In this document: positions 22,966 to 34,639 of the stretch, piece after piece
Numbering within the stretch: the stretch's first letter is position 1
Layout: every line of letters begins with the position of its first letter
NCBI RefSeq assembly: GCF_963082655.1
Contig: NC_081553.1
Location: forward strand, 209,662,696 to 209,726,695
DNA from: Stomoxys calcitrans
Lineage: Eukaryota > Arthropoda > Insecta > Diptera > Muscidae
DNA length: 64,000 bases
Direction: 5' to 3'
Program-made: the position numbers and the translations under genes
Notes under the pieces: generated by a model
Databases searched by the model: none
Told to the model about the DNA's origin: nothing
The model's input: the letters and a program-made list of their open reading frames with translations, nothing else

Positions 22966-23965
22966 ATGTATATATTTTCAGAGCCAAGTCACTGAGTGGC
23001 CGTCCCATACCTCAAAACAGCCCGCAAAACAGTCATGTTGGTCGACTATGGAAATATGGGGCTTAATTGAAAGGGAGTAGACTACGAATGTGATATCAGC
23101 ATTCGGGACCAACTTTCTAAGCGACTAAGCGTCTCATCATTACAATTTGTGTCTTAAAGAGAGTGGAGCTCGATATTGATAGTTTTTAGGGCCCATACCC
23201 AAACCGGATATATTTCTTGACTTTTGCATTAAGGGGTTTAAATAAAGTGTATTTGAGAGTACAGCTGATATGTGTTCAGGGCTAAGCGTTTGGGGGACCA
23301 CCTCACTCCCTAAATCGGACATATTTACCGACGATGTCAATGTGGGGATCAAATGAAAGGTATTGGGGAGTATATATTGGGGAGGATATATATTTTCAGA
23401 GCCAAGTCACTGAGTGGCCGTCCCATTCTTCAAAACAGCCCCCAAAACGGTCATGTTTGTCGACTATGGAAATATGGGGCTCAAATTAAAGATTCATTCA
23501 ACATTCGGGACCAACTTTCTAAGCGACTAAGCGTCTCACCATGACAATTTGGGTCTTAAAGAAAGTGGAGCTCGATATTGATAGTTTTTAGGGCCCATAC
23601 CCAAACCGGATATATTTGCTGACTTTTGCATTAAGGGGTTTAAATTAAATACATTTGAGATTAGCAAACGTGTTTGATATGGAATTTTGAGGCCAATGGC
23701 AATATGGGGTTCAAATAAGTGATATTTGAGAGTACAGCTGATATGTGTTTAAGGCTAAGCGTTTGGGGGACCACCTCTCCCTATAACACCACTAAATCGG
23801 ACATATTTACGGACCATGTCAATGTGGGTATCAAATGAAAGGTATTGGGGAGTAGAGCACGAAATTGATAACCACTTTCGCGACCAATTTTCTGGGTATT
23901 TACCCCCAAAAACATCCCACAAACAGCAATTATTTACCGACCATCGTAATATGGGGCTCAAATAA
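22966..23965 (+). repeat. Family B array with ~410-bp higher-order duplication
   Basis: 'agccaagtcactgagtggcc' occurs near 22,984 and 23,400, and 'gtggagctcgatattgatag' near 23,163 and 23,567. The two blocks are about 410 bp apart and nearly identical over long stretches. No gene seen. Confidence 0.75.
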
Positions 23966-23979
23966 ACCTAACCTAACCT

Positions 23980-25082
23980 ACATTAAATCAATTACAACCA
24001 ACATTTAAGCACATTGCAAGGTACAAAACACAAACACAAAGTTTAACAATACATACATCGATATATTAACATAGTACATATATATAAATTGTTCATAAAT
24101 CATAAATTGAACATCAACCGATTGACAATAATAAATTTTAATAACCAATGATTGTTAGGCCTCAATAGCCTGATCTGATTTCTATGGTAACTCGCTTTTT
24201 ACCATCTACAATTGCTTCAATTTGTGTGACAATTTCACCATGAATCATGGATAAAAATGATTCATTTTGAGTCAAACTTAGATTTTGTATATGAATATCA
24301 TGCTGTAAGCAGAAATGGGAAATGTTTAAGTTTTGTTGATCTTACCGAGCAGTGTTTTCTTATGCGCTAGCGTTTCCCCTTTACTCACCTTGTAAGGACA
24401 ACGATGATTCAAATTGGTGTAGGGCGCTATGTATTGATACAAACGTCCGACTGCCTTATTCGATTTTCGACTTTTCAAAAACGCACAAATATCAAAGGTG
24501 CTATTAACCACCGTCAGTGCTTGGGGTCCCGCAAGGCCCACTGTTATCCTCAAGTTAAGATTCGTTAAGGGTATCTTAAGCAATCTTATTACTATAGATA
24601 AGGTAGGGCTGTTTTCCAAGTTGGGAGCCAGTTCACAACTACCGAAGACCGCATATTCCGGATCAAAAGTTTCACATTTGATGTTCCTCATTGTAAATTT
24701 GCCGCAATAACACTACACAGCCATGAAAACCAAAAGATGAGCATGATGAGGTATAAGGAAATGATTTACATTACCCCTTGTATTAGCAGCATAATCAAAA
24801 CGTATTTAAAATTCATTTGTTTCATTTCTGTAGCAAATGTTTTGGTTGTGACTCTCTACTGCGGCTATTGGGTGAACTTTAAAATGGAAAATTCTGTAAT
24901 CTTCCCATCTGCTCCAGTACAAATTGCTATTAAAATTTAGCTTGAGTACGAAATATGAAAGCTAATGTGGTTTATAACATAAAAATTGATTTATAATTGA
25001 GAAATCACCAATGAGAATAACGATTCTATTGTGATCTCCCCCTCCCTTTAAAAATGGGGTTAAGGTACATTGAAACAAATAA
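23980..25082. repeat. Segmental duplication, copy 2 (DUF1091-4 region)
   Basis: Partner of 16,560-17,850. It keeps the signal-peptide exon and has no MITE, so it is closer to the ancestral state. Confidence 0.88.
24162..24825 (-). CDS. DUF1091-4: intact three-exon DUF1091 family protein (171 aa)
   Basis: Exon 1 (24,775-24,825): MKQMNFKYVLIMLLIQG, a signal peptide, donor GTAATG. Exon 2 (24,389-24,712; acceptor TGTGTAG, donor GTGAGT): KCETFDPEYAVFGSC, CAFLKSRKSN, YIAPYTNLNHRCPYK. Exon 3 (24,162-24,302; acceptor GTAAGCAG): HDIHIQNLSL, HGEIVTQIEA, KKRVTIEIRSGY, stop. Exons are 51, 324 and 141 bp and introns 62 and 86 bp, all phase 0. The product is small and secreted, with about five conserved cysteines. 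DUF1091 proteins are expanded in flies and related to ML/MD-2-like lipid-binding folds; some relatives (CheB type) act in contact chemosensation. A specific role here is not inferable. Confidence 0.9.
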
Positions 25083-26478
25083 CGATACAAAAATATTTCT
25101 ATTATGAAGTTTCATGATAACAAGTTGTCCGTCCGTCTGTCTGTCCGTCCATCTGTCTGTTGAAAGCACGCTAACTTCCGAAGGAATAAAGCTAGCCGCT
25201 TCAAATTTGGCACAAATACTTCTTATTAGTGTAGGTCGGTTGGTATTGTAAATGGATCATATCAGTCCATGTTTTGACATAGCTGCCATATAAACCGATC
25301 ATGGGTCTTGACTTCTTGAGCCTCTAGAGAGCGCAATTCTTATCCGATTAGAATGAAATTTTGCACCACGTGTTTTGTTATGATATCCAACAACTGTGTC
25401 AAGTATGGTTCAAATCGGTTTATAACCTGATATAGCTGTCATATAAACAGATCCGGCGTCTTGACTTCTTGAGCCTCTGGAGAGCGCAATTCTTATCCGA
25501 TTGGAATAAAATTTTGCACCACATGTTTTGTTATGATATCCAACAACTGTGACAAGTATGGTTCAAATCGGTTCATAACCTGGTATAGCTGCCATATAAA
25601 CCGATCCTGGGTCTTGACTTCTTGAGCCTCTAGAGAGCGCAATTCTTATTCGATTGGAATGAAATTTTGCACGACGTGTTTTGTTATGATATTCAACAAC
25701 TGTGCCAAGTATGGTTCAAATCGGTTCATAACCTGATATAGCTGTCATATAAACCGATCTTGGGTCTTGACTGCTTGAGCCTCTAGAGTGCGCAATTCTT
25801 ATCCGATTGGAATGAAATTTTGCACCACGTGTTTTGTTATGATATCCAACAACTATGGTTCAAATCGGTAAATAACCTGATATAGCTGTCATATAAACAG
25901 ATCTGGGATCTTGACTTCTTGAGCCTCTAGAGAGCGCAATTCTTATCCGATTGGAATGATTTTTTTTTTTTGAATTTTGCACGAAGAGTTTTGTTATGAT
26001 ACCCAACAACTGTGCCAAGTATGGTTCAAATCGACTCATAACCTGATATAGCTGTCATATAAACAGATCTCGTATCTTGACTTCTTGAGCCTCCAGAGGT
26101 CGCAATTATTATCCGATTTGCCTGAAATTTTGTACGACGGATCCTCTCATGACCATCAACATACGTGTTTATTATGGTCTGAATCAGTCTATAGCCCGAT
26201 ACAGCTCCCATATAAATCGATCTCTCTATTTTACTTCTTGAGCCCCCAAAGGGCGCAATTCTTATTCGAATTGGCTGACATTTTACACAGGTCTCCAACA
26301 TATAATTCAATTGTGGTCCGAACCGGATCTTGATATCGCTCTTATAGCAGAGCAAATCTTTTCTTTTATTCTTTTTTTGCCTAAGAGGAGATGCCGGGAA
26401 AAGAATTCACAAATGCGCTCCATGGTGGAGGGTATATAAGATTCGGCCCGGCCGAACTTAGCACGCTTTTACTTGTTT
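25083..26478 (+). mobile_element. Array element, family C subtype, nearly complete
   Basis: The left side has 'gtccgtccgtctgtctgtcc' and 'gttgaaagcacgctaac'. Six to seven units of about 165-170 bp follow ('gctgccatataaaccgatc', 'gggtcttgacttcttgagcc', 'tctagagagcgcaattctta', 'tgttatgatatccaacaact'). The right end reads 'ccatggtggagggtatataa', 'ttcggcccggccgaactta' and 'cttttacttgttt'. Units are very alike, suggesting homogenisation. Confidence 0.78.
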
Positions 26479-26699
26479 TAGTAAAAATAGGCAAAATCGT
26501 AAAAACAGAAAATGGGAGAGCAGTCATTTTTATACCCTCAACCATTTCTGTGGTCCCCTTTTAGTTTTTTTTTTCATAGAAAAACTAGCTGAACAGCGTC
26601 CGCTCCTCTGCGCCTTCTTTCACTCTCTTATTTTATGTAAGCCCTATACTGGCACGGTCAGGAAATAGGTCCTCTTTGAAGGTGCTAATACGGCCTTTC
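26479..26699. other. No recognised feature
   Basis: Short low-complexity stretch between two repeat blocks. Confidence 0.4.
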
Positions 26700-27060
26700 A
26701 GATATTTTGCCCCAATGTGGATATCATATTGATGCTCTACTCCCAAATACCTTGCATTTGAGCCTTGCTATGCTCGGTAAATATATCCCTTGTGGCTGTA
26801 TTTTGGTGGTGAGGTTAACCCTCATGTATCAGATTCATGCTCCAGTCTCAAATACCTTTCATTTGAGCCCCATATTGTCATTATTGGTTTATATTTCCAT
26901 TTGGCGGGCTTTGGAGGAGGGGCGGCCCCCCTTAGCATCCCAACCTAAACAAATCACTAAATTTCTGTTTTTGAGTTATTATAAACATACTAAAATATCG
27001 CTTAAATGGACCCACGCATCTCCGAGATGTGGCGTTTTTAAAAATAGGGCAAGGGCCAAG
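26700..27060 (-). repeat. Family B array fragment, inverted
   Basis: Reverse complement of family B units: 'aaatacctttcatttgagcc', 'ccatattgtcattattgg', 'ggggcggcccccc'. A further inverted scrap lies at about 28,215-28,420. Confidence 0.6.
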
Positions 27061-27099
27061 TCCACCCATTAAAGTTTGGATGTTAGATCAACTTTGTTC

Positions 27100-28200
27100 T
27101 GTTGGTTTTGATGGTTGTTGTTGTTGTTGTAGCAGTTTATTGTGTTCTATCTTTCGTCTGCTTCATTCTGTTGAGCGTCAAGACCCAGGAACTCTGCGAC
27201 TAAGATGGGGTGCGTCCACAGGGATCTGGTTCTGAGTCGAGTGGGTCTGGCCGGGCAGTTAAACAGGTGACGTGTATCGTGCGGTCCCTGGTTACAATCG
27301 GGACATACATCTTGCACGTCGGCATCAATCCTAGCTCTATGGGAATTGAGACGGCTGCATCTGCCGCAACGTAATTGAGCCAGAACTACTCTGGTTTGCC
27401 GGGGGAGGTCAATTTCTTCAGGTGCAATGAGTGGCGGTCGTTCTCCAAGGACTACATTCACCCGGTAGCCAATTACCGCATCTGCTACCGTGTCTGCATG
27501 AATGTTGTTTAGATCCGCTTGATATGCCGCTTGATCTAGAGGTTCTCTCTTGTAGCGCTGTACCTCACGCTCTAGATCATGTAGATCTATCTTAAGGCTT
27601 CTGGGCGGTGGATATCTATTCACAAGATGATGATTTGGAGCCCAAAAGGTATTGCTTGGACAGCATGTAGTTATGTCTTCGCACTGGTAGGATCTTTGTC
27701 TCCTGAGGGAGGTGGTCCACATCAGAACTGAGGAGACAGTCCGTCGCAGTTCGGAGAGCGGCATTCTGACAGATGTGATTATTATTCCACTGCGTGTCAC
27801 AAAGTCGACAAGGCCACACTGGCGCTGCATAACTTACCACAGACCGGCCAATTGCTTTGTACGTGGTCAACAAGATTCCTTTGTCTGCACCCCAAGTGCT
27901 GCCAGCAAGTGCCTTGAGGACCTAGTTTCTACTTTTGACTTTATCGCAGATTGCTGTGTCATGTGGGGAGAATGTTCTAAGAGCTGTCAAATGTGACGCC
28001 AAGTATTTTGGGACACTTGATGGTCGGAATCATTTCTCCATCGACCATCACAGTCAGCTCAGTATTCACCTCATGCGTACTGGTAGTGAACAATGTGGCT
28101 GAAGATTTGGTGGCGGATATCTTCAGATTTCTTGCAGCGAAATATGAGGCAAGCTCGTTGAGGTAAACGTTCAACCTATATGTCTAGTGTGAAGGGTATG
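27100..28200 (-). mobile_element. NLR-3: Jockey-like non-LTR retrotransposon 3' part
   Basis: On the minus strand, RT palm remnants come first (about 28,174-27,977: NLKISATKSSATLFT, then PKILGVTFD). A long tail frame follows (27,830-27,147) and ends in a zinc-knuckle-like box, CPDCNQGPHDTRHLFNCPAR, and SLWTHPILVAEFLGL. This Cys/His tail is typical of Jockey-clade elements of flies. A (GTT)n run at about 27,113-27,133 marks the 3' terminus. There is a frame break between the two frames, and the endonuclease and the first half of RT are missing. Confidence 0.82.
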
Positions 28201-28419
28201 TAGGGTAGAGCGGCCATCTTAGCGCTGAAAAAATATCAGCATCGTGCTCTACTCTCAAATTACTTTTTATTTATGGGGTGAGAGTTGACCTCAAAATTGA
28301 ATGTAAAATTCGTTTTCTGCTATCAAATACCTATTATTTGAGCCCCTTATTGCCATAGTAGGCAAACATGGCCGGATTGATTTTGTATGAGACCCATAAT
28401 GTCAAGCATTTTGAAGGTG

Positions 28420-28772
28420 GCGATTTAGATATTCGTTCAGATCCACACGCATGTCCCGAGTGCAAACTGAGACCCCACCACACCATAGCCAATCCTACTC
28501 GACTTAAGACCAGATCCCCAACTCAAAAGTTCTAGATCTGGAACTTTCATTGATATTTGCAACAAATACCTCCCAGACAATCTCTATACAAAAGAATCCT
28601 CTGATCTTGCCCCTCAAGCTGCAAGACGCTCCATTTGTCACAAAAAAATGCTATTGTTTTAGCTTTCGGCTCGTCTGAGCCTAATGTCCTAGGGTTTGTT
28701 TTATTTTAAAATGTTTGTTGCACTCTTAATAGACAAAGGGAAAAAACATTCATATACAACACAACAAAAGGT
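28420..28772. other. No recognised feature
   Basis: Intergenic DNA downstream of DUF1091-5 without a recognisable repeat or frame. Confidence 0.45.
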
Positions 28773-29491
28773 TTAATAACTGGATCTGAGTTCAATAGCG
28801 ACTCGCTTCTTTTCATCTGTTGTGGCCTCAATTCTTGTCACAATGTCACCATTGAAGACAGACAAAAACGATTCGCGGCTAGACAAGCTAAGATTTTTGA
28901 TGTATATATCATGCTGTTTGGCAGTGGGGGAAAAAAGGAGGCATAAAAGTTAATAAGACATGAATAGGAAAATTGAGATTTCTTTTTAAGAATTGCCAAA
29001 TTTACATTTCAAGTTCTATATAGGGATTAAGGATTTCCATTGCTTACCCACCTTATAGGGACAACGATGATTCAAATTGGTATATGGTGCAATGTATTGA
29101 TACAGGCGGCCAAGTGCCTTATTGGATTTGCGACTTTTTAGAAAATCACATATATCGAAAGTAGCATTGAGCACCTTTATTTGTGTAGATCCATAGAGGC
29201 CAACGGCAATTCTTAAGTTCAAATTGGTCAAGGGCAACTGGAGCAATTTTATATGAATGGATAATGTTGGAATATTTTCCGAGTTTGGGCTCAGATTGCA
29301 CATATCGAATTTCACATAATCCGGATCGAAAGTTTGACAATCAACTTTTTTCATGGTTAATCTTCTGCAACCAAGCTGGTATTTCACAAAATTTGCATTA
29401 AAGTCCTAGATAAGCAGAAGATATTCGAGAAAATTACCTCCTTCAGCAGTGGCATTAGTATTAAAAAGTATTTAAAAAATTCTAGCTTCAT
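28773..29491 (-). CDS. DUF1091-5: intact three-exon DUF1091 family protein (172 aa)
   Basis: Exon 1 (29,438-29,491): MKLEFFKYFLILMPLLKE, signal peptide, donor GTAATT. Exon 2 (29,052-29,375; acceptor ATACCAG, donor GTGGGT): DCQTFDPDYVKFDMC, CDFLKSRKSN, YIAPYTNLNHRCPYK. Exon 3 (28,773-28,913; acceptor CAAACAG): HDIYIKNLSL, NGDIVTRIEA, KKRVAIELRSSY, stop. Exon sizes are 54, 324 and 141 bp, introns 62 and 138 bp, all phase 0. It belongs to the same subfamily as copies 3 and 4 (CPYK ending of exon 2, 47-codon exon 3). No duplicate partner is visible. Secreted; function unknown. Confidence 0.9.
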
Positions 29492-29789
29492 TGTAGAGGC
29501 TTTACTTTTGAAGCCTTTTTGCTTAAATTCCGTTTTTATAATGTTAAGCAAATAACTGAAATTTATGGAATGGAAAATTTTGTCAATCATTGCGAAAGAA
29601 TTTCAATTACGAATTCTAAATTTGATAAAATTGCTCACTGATTGCAACGATAGCTTGCCAATAATGATGTTTAATTGGAAAGCTAATGAGTAAGGATCAC
29701 CAACAATGAGCACATAAGCCATTGATTATCAAAAACTCATTAAACTCTAAATCATAACAACCGAACACCGAAAAAAATTTTCAAAAAAT
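29492..29789. other. 5' flank of DUF1091-5
   Basis: AT-rich upstream DNA that should hold the promoter. No confident core promoter element identified. Confidence 0.4.
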
Positions 29790-31035
29790 GAAATTTTCAC
29801 TGGAAAAATTTTGAATTTTTGAAAGTGATCATGAATTAACCTTAGTTTTGCTCTACGAGGCTTAGTTAAGGAGATATGGCCATTTTAAGTTTTGCAAGTG
29901 AAAAATTAAAATTTTGGGGGATTTTCAACAATTTTCTAAATTTTTGGAAGTGATCACGAATTAACCTTCGTTTTGCTCTACGAGGCTTAGTTAAGGAGAT
30001 ATGGCCATTTTAAGTTTTGCAAGTGAAAAATTCAAATTTTGAGGGATTTTCAACAATTTTCTGAATTTTTGGAAGTGATCATGAATTAACCTTAGTTTTG
30101 CTCTACGAGGCTTAGTTAGGGAAATATGGCTATTTTAAGTTTTGCAAGTGAAAAATTCATATATTGGCCGATTTTCATGAAAATTTCAAATGCTTGGAAG
30201 TGATCATGAATTAATCTTCGTTTTGCTCTACGAAGCTTAGTTAAGCAGATATGGCCATTTTAAGTTTTGCAAATGAAAAATTCTTATTTTGTCTGATTTT
30301 CATGAAAATTTCAAATTTTTGGAAGTGATCACAAAATAACCTTCGTTTTGCTCTACGAGGCTTAGTTATGGAGAAATGGCCATTTTAAGTTTTGCAAGTG
30401 AAAAATTCATATTTAGTGCGATTTTCATGAAAAATTCAAATTTTTGGAAGTGATCACGAATTAACCTTCGTTTTGCTCTACGAGGCTTAGTTAAGGAGAT
30501 ATGGCCATTTTAAGTTTTGCAAGTGGAAAATTCACTTTTTTTCCGATTTTCATGAAAATTTGAAATTTTTGGAAGTGATCACGAATTAACCTTAGTTTTG
30601 CTCTACGAGGCTTAGTTAAGAAGATATGGCCATTTTAAGTTTTGCAAGTGAAAAAAATTATATTTTGGTGGATTTTCATCAATTTTCTGAAATTTCGGAA
30701 GTGAACAGTTAGTTTTGCTTTACGAGGCTTAGTTAAGGAGATATGGCCATTTTAATTTTGCAAGTAGAAAATTCACATTTTGGTGGATTTTCATGAATTT
30801 TTGGAAGTGATCATGAATTAACCTTAGTTTTGCTCTACGAGTCTTAGTTAAGGAGATATGGCCATTTTAAGTTTTGCAAGTGAAAAAATCGTATTTTGGT
30901 GGATTTTCATCATTTTTCTGAATTTTTGGAAGTGATCATGAATTAACCTTAGTTTTGCTCTACGAGGCTTAATTAAGGAGATATGGCCATTTTAAGTTTT
31001 GCAAGTTAAAAATTCATATTTTTGTGGATTTTTAT
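29790..31035 (+). repeat. 125-bp satellite array (about 10 units)
   Basis: 'ttttgctctacgaggcttag' recurs at 29,846, 29,971, 30,096, 30,221, 30,346, 30,471 and 30,596, exactly 125 bp apart, then with small deletions to about 31,000. Each unit also has 'ggagatatggccattttaag' and 'ttttggaagtgatca'. The sequence is AT-rich and unrelated to the array elements. It stops at 'tttttatcaaaacgggg'. It is not seen elsewhere in the window. Confidence 0.93.
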
Positions 31036-31377
31036 CAAAACGGGGATGTTGTACTCTATGGTCTTTCAACAGTCATATATACGATTTGCATAGGATTAAG
31101 TATCAACAAAAAAAGCTGCATAGCCGGGAGCCTCAGCAGCTGAGTGAAAGCGATGGTTGTAAAAAGAAAAGTTTAGCCTTCTTTCGAAACGGAACATATA
31201 ACAATGGCTGCTTTGTTCTATTGCCAAGAATCTGTAGATCAGGTAATTTATTTGCAGTGAGTTTTCAAAAAACAAATCTTTACGCTTAAGATAATTCTCA
31301 TGTTCATTAGCTCGAATCCACTTTGGAAAGAATGACATTTAAAGTAATTTTATTTTTTATTTATTTTGTTTTTTAAT
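31036..31377. other. No recognised feature
   Basis: Short unrelated frames only; no family motif. Confidence 0.4.
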
Positions 31378-31585
31378 TTGAATCCTGGCGAGACCATCAT
31401 AAAATTTTCCTAATGCTGGCGACATTTGTGAGGAAGAGGTGTCGCACTGTGGCACGCTGTTCGGACACGGCTATAAAGGAAGCTTTAACTTGAATCGGAC
31501 TGCACTCATTGATATGTGAGAAGTTTTCCCCTGTTTCATAATGGAATATATCATGGACAAATTTGCAATTTGCATTATTTTATTT
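31378..31585 (+). mobile_element. tRNA-derived SINE, 5'-truncated copy
   Basis: 'gaatcctggcgagaccatc', 'taatgctggcgacatttgtg', 'ggtgtcgcactgtggcacgc' and 'gatatgtgagaagttttccc' match the minus-strand SINE at 41,280-41,595. The copy starts within the tRNA-like B box, so the promoter head is lost. Confidence 0.75.
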
Positions 31586-31607
31586 TATATTAATATTTAA
31601 TTTAATT

Positions 31608-32680
31608 TTTATACCCACCACCATAAGATGGGGGGTATACTTATCAAGTTATGCCGTTTGTAACACCTCGAAATACTGGTCTAAGAATCCATAAAGTGTA
31701 TATATTCTTGATCGTCTCGACGCTCTGAGTCGATCTAGCCATGTCCTTCCATCTGTCGAAGTCACGATAGCAGTCGAACGCCTAAAGCTAACTGCTTGAA
31801 AATTTGCAAATTCAGATTAAGATATAGCTCCCATATAAACCGATTTCCCGATTTGATTTCTTGACCTCCTGGAAACCGCAATTTAGGTTCGATTTGGCTA
31901 ATCTCCGATCGCCTCAGAATCACTTTCTGATTCGATTTAGATAAAATACAGGTCGAAATTTTTATCTGATCGTCTTCAAATCTGGCATAAGCATTTTTTT
32001 GGGCCTAGAGGCAAAGCTTATTGAAATTGATATAGCTCCCATATATATGTTCGTCCGATTTTGAGATATATTGCAATAAAGTGCTTATTTTTTAACCAAT
32101 TATCTCGAAATTTGGCAGGAAGGATATTCTCTTGACTCATAGTGTAACTGGTGATTTTTATAGACATCGGTTCAGATTTAGATATAGCTGCCAAATATGT
32201 ATATCGCCCGATTTTCACTCCTAGAGCCACTGCAAGGGCATTTATTGCCCAATCTTGCCAAAGATTTGTACAACGCTTTCCTCGACGACTGCCACTTTAT
32301 CTATAGAATTTGGTCGAAATCGGCTCAGATTTAGATATAGCTGCCATATATATGTTCGTCCGATTTTGAGAAATATTGCAATAAAGTGCTCATTTGTTAA
32401 CCGATTCTCTCGAAATCTGGCAGAAAGGATTTTCTTATGACTCGCAACATTACTGGTGAATTTCATCGAAATCGCTTCCGAATTAGATATAGCTGCCATA
32501 TATGTATTTCGCTCGATTTTTACTTCTATAGTCACTGCAAGCGCATTTATTTACCAATCTTGCCAAAATTTTGTACATCGCTTTTCTCGACGACTACCAC
32601 AATATCTGTAGCTTATGATCGAAATCGGTTCAGGTTTAAATATAGCTCCCATATTTATATGTTTGTCAGATTTTGGGTAA
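31608..32680 (+). mobile_element. Array element, family E
   Basis: The left end 'tacccaccaccataagatgg' and the 'cgtttgtaacacctcgaaat' module lead into units with 'gctgccatatatatgttcgt', 'ccgattttgagaaatattgc' and 'tttggcaggaaggatattct'. Two longer blocks (about 32,040-32,330 and 32,340-32,640) repeat. The right end runs into a palindrome. Confidence 0.65.
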
Positions 32681-33116
32681 TTTGAATGGTTTCCCGTATC
32701 GCGATTTCATTTTCGACCAAGACAAATCTTCAGCGGGAGTTGTCAAATGGATTATGGTGCTTTACAACCATTCCAACTAGAATAAGTTGTAAAGCACATA
32801 GCCCTGTTCAAATTCAGATGTGTGCTTTACAACTTACTCTAGTTGGAGTGGTTGTAAAGCACCATAATCCATTTGACAACTCCCGCTGAAGATTTTTCTT
32901 GGTCGAAAATGAAATCGCGATACGGGAAACCATTCAAATTACCCAATTTGAAATTACCCAATTTGAATGGTTTCGATCATAAGCTACAGATATTGTGGTA
33001 GTCGTCGAGAAAAGCGTTGGTAAATAAATGAGCTTGCAGTGACTATGGAAGTAAAAATCGAGCGAAATACATATATGGCAGCTATATCTAATTCGGAAGC
33101 GATTTCGATGAAATTC
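32458..33116. repeat. 659-bp imperfect palindrome (inverted duplication)
   Basis: The inner arms 32,675-32,798 and 32,821-32,944 are reverse complements over 124 bp with about three mismatches, separated by a 22-bp spacer. The outer arms 32,458-32,625 and 32,966-33,116 are also near-identical apart from a 20-bp deletion in the right arm. A short 'attacccaatttgaa' duplication sits between inner and outer right arms. The outer arms are family E array sequence. The inner arms ('cccgtatcgcgatttc', 'gtgctttacaacc') occur nowhere else in the window. It could be a fold-back element inserted in family E followed by inversion, or an inverted duplication of a junction. Confidence 0.88.
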
Positions 33117-33239
33117 TAAATCTGAACCAATTTCGATACGATTTGGCTATTAAACTTCTTGGGCCCATAAGGAGCAAAACTACTCCCAACTTAACTAAAA
33201 TTTTGCTAATATTTTTTGGCTATAACCACTTTTAGCTCG

Positions 33240-33490
33240 CGTTTTTGCTTGATTTTGCAACAAGGTTCATCTCAGGTATCCGATACTCCTCTTCCCTTTT
33301 TTCCAGGTTTCCTATCGTCACCTCGATTATACCGCGATGGTATGAGGTGCTCCCATACCTCAATCCATTTTCCCATCGTCTTAAGTCTCATAGCCGCAGT
33401 GGCTGCCTCACACTTAATCTGTATGTCAATGGGTCGGATATCTAGAATAGTTCCCAGTGCCCTAGTGGACGAAATATGATTTTTTCCGCA
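33240..33490 (-). mobile_element. NLR-2 fragment
   Basis: The minus-strand frame reads IQIKCEAATAAMRLKTMGKW and RYNRGDDRKPGKK, closely matching the NLR-2 stretch at about 19,205-19,340 (QIKCEAATEAMRLKAMGEW). It is an internal scrap between RT and RNase H with no ends. Confidence 0.7.
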
Positions 33491-33622
33491 CAAGGAATAC
33501 TTTTATTAATACACTAAAAAAAAATGTGAAGAACAACATGCCAATTAAAACCAGCGTGATTTTGAAGCTTTAGGACAAGAGCCAGCAACTATGATTTATA
33601 TACAAATTGTAGAACATTTCAT

Positions 33623-34340
33623 CTAATAGCCAGATAGTGTTTCTATAGCGAATCGTCTTTTTCCAGCCACAGTAACTTCAATGTTCACTACGAACTCACC
33701 AGTAAAGATGGCTGCTACCACAGATTGTCCTTCTGCCATGGTTAAATTTTTTACATGTATATCATGCTAATGAGAATAAAATAATAAAAAAAAATTATTT
33801 TAAATTTTAAATTTTTTTTTATTTTTTTTTTTTTTAATTTTAAAAAATGTTTGTCCGGTTGTCTTAAGATGAACTTTTCATTTGTTACTTACATTAATCG
33901 GACAGCTATGATTCAAATTAGTACACGGTCCAAAGAATTGATAGAGACGGGCAAAAGCCTCATTGGATTTACGAGTTTTTAAAAAAGTACATCCATCCCA
34001 GCTTTTATTTACCAGCATCAAGGGTGTCCTGGATCCACTAAGACCCACAGTAAATCGAACTTTAAATTTTTTCACCGGTAACTTAAATAGTCGTATGACC
34101 AAAGATACTTCAGTAATATTCTCAAAGTTTGGCCCCACATCACACAAATCGAATGTTGCAAACTCAGGGTCGTATGTTTTGCATTCAAGTTTTTTTATTG
34201 CTAACTTGTAGCAAAGTAACTGCAAAATTTCAAAATTAAAAAAAATTATATCTATTATATAGTTTTTTTCTAGTGGCAAATTTAATCACCGCTTGAATGA
34301 AAAGGATAACTAATAAATATTTCAAATTTGTTTTTTCCAT
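33623..34340 (-). CDS. DUF1091-6: intact three-exon DUF1091 family protein (173 aa)
   Basis: Exon 1 (34,290-34,340): MEKTNLKYLLVILFIQA, signal peptide, donor GTGATT. Exon 2 (33,893-34,219; acceptor TTTTGCAG, donor GTAAGT): ECKTYDPEFATFDLC, DGCTFLKTRKSN, NLNHSCPIN. Exon 3 (33,623-33,766; acceptor CATTAG): HDIHVKNLTMAEG, TGEFVVNIEV, RRFAIETLSGY, stop. Sizes are 51, 327 and 144 bp, introns 70 and 126 bp, all phase 0. It forms a subfamily with copies 7 and 8 (FLKTRKSN or FLKNRKSN, CPIN, 48-codon exon 3). Copy 7 is its segmental duplicate, decayed. Predicted secreted; function unknown. Confidence 0.9.
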
Positions 34341-34399
34341 TATATTGCTGGTCTATATCGCTTTTATTAAATGGTCGGTAATCAACTGATCATTAAACT

Positions 34400-34520
34400 A
34401 TTTGGAGTTGAATCTTGGCGTGTGTTTTACGCATGAGTTAATATGGCTTATAAATAGACAAACATGATTAAAAATAGCTGGTAGCTGATATCCCTCAATT
34501 ATTAAGGCTTCTATTCAAAT
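34400..34520 (-). promoter_or_regulatory. Candidate promoter block of DUF1091-6, shared with copy 7
   Basis: This block is conserved at about 39,590-39,710 upstream of DUF1091-7 ('ggcgtgtg', 'ttacgcatg', 'aacatgatt', 'tccctcaa' in the same order). On the minus strand it holds a TATA-like 'ctatttataag' near 34,450, about 110 bp before the start codon. In copy 7 the same site reads 'gttgataagcc', without the TATA-like core. Its role is inferred from position and conservation within a duplication, so conservation is weak evidence. Confidence 0.35.
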
Positions 34521-34639
34521 GCATAGAGCAAAATCTAATTGCAAATGCAATTAATTACTACCATAATAACGTGGTACAGGGTTATATGACTTTATGCATT
34601 TTTTTTTAAACCGACTATCTTTGAATCACGGTCCATCTT

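Noticed and set aside
26026..26355. 109-codon frame on the minus strand
   Set aside because: It consists of family C repeat units, whose frames recur with similar residues at many places in the window.
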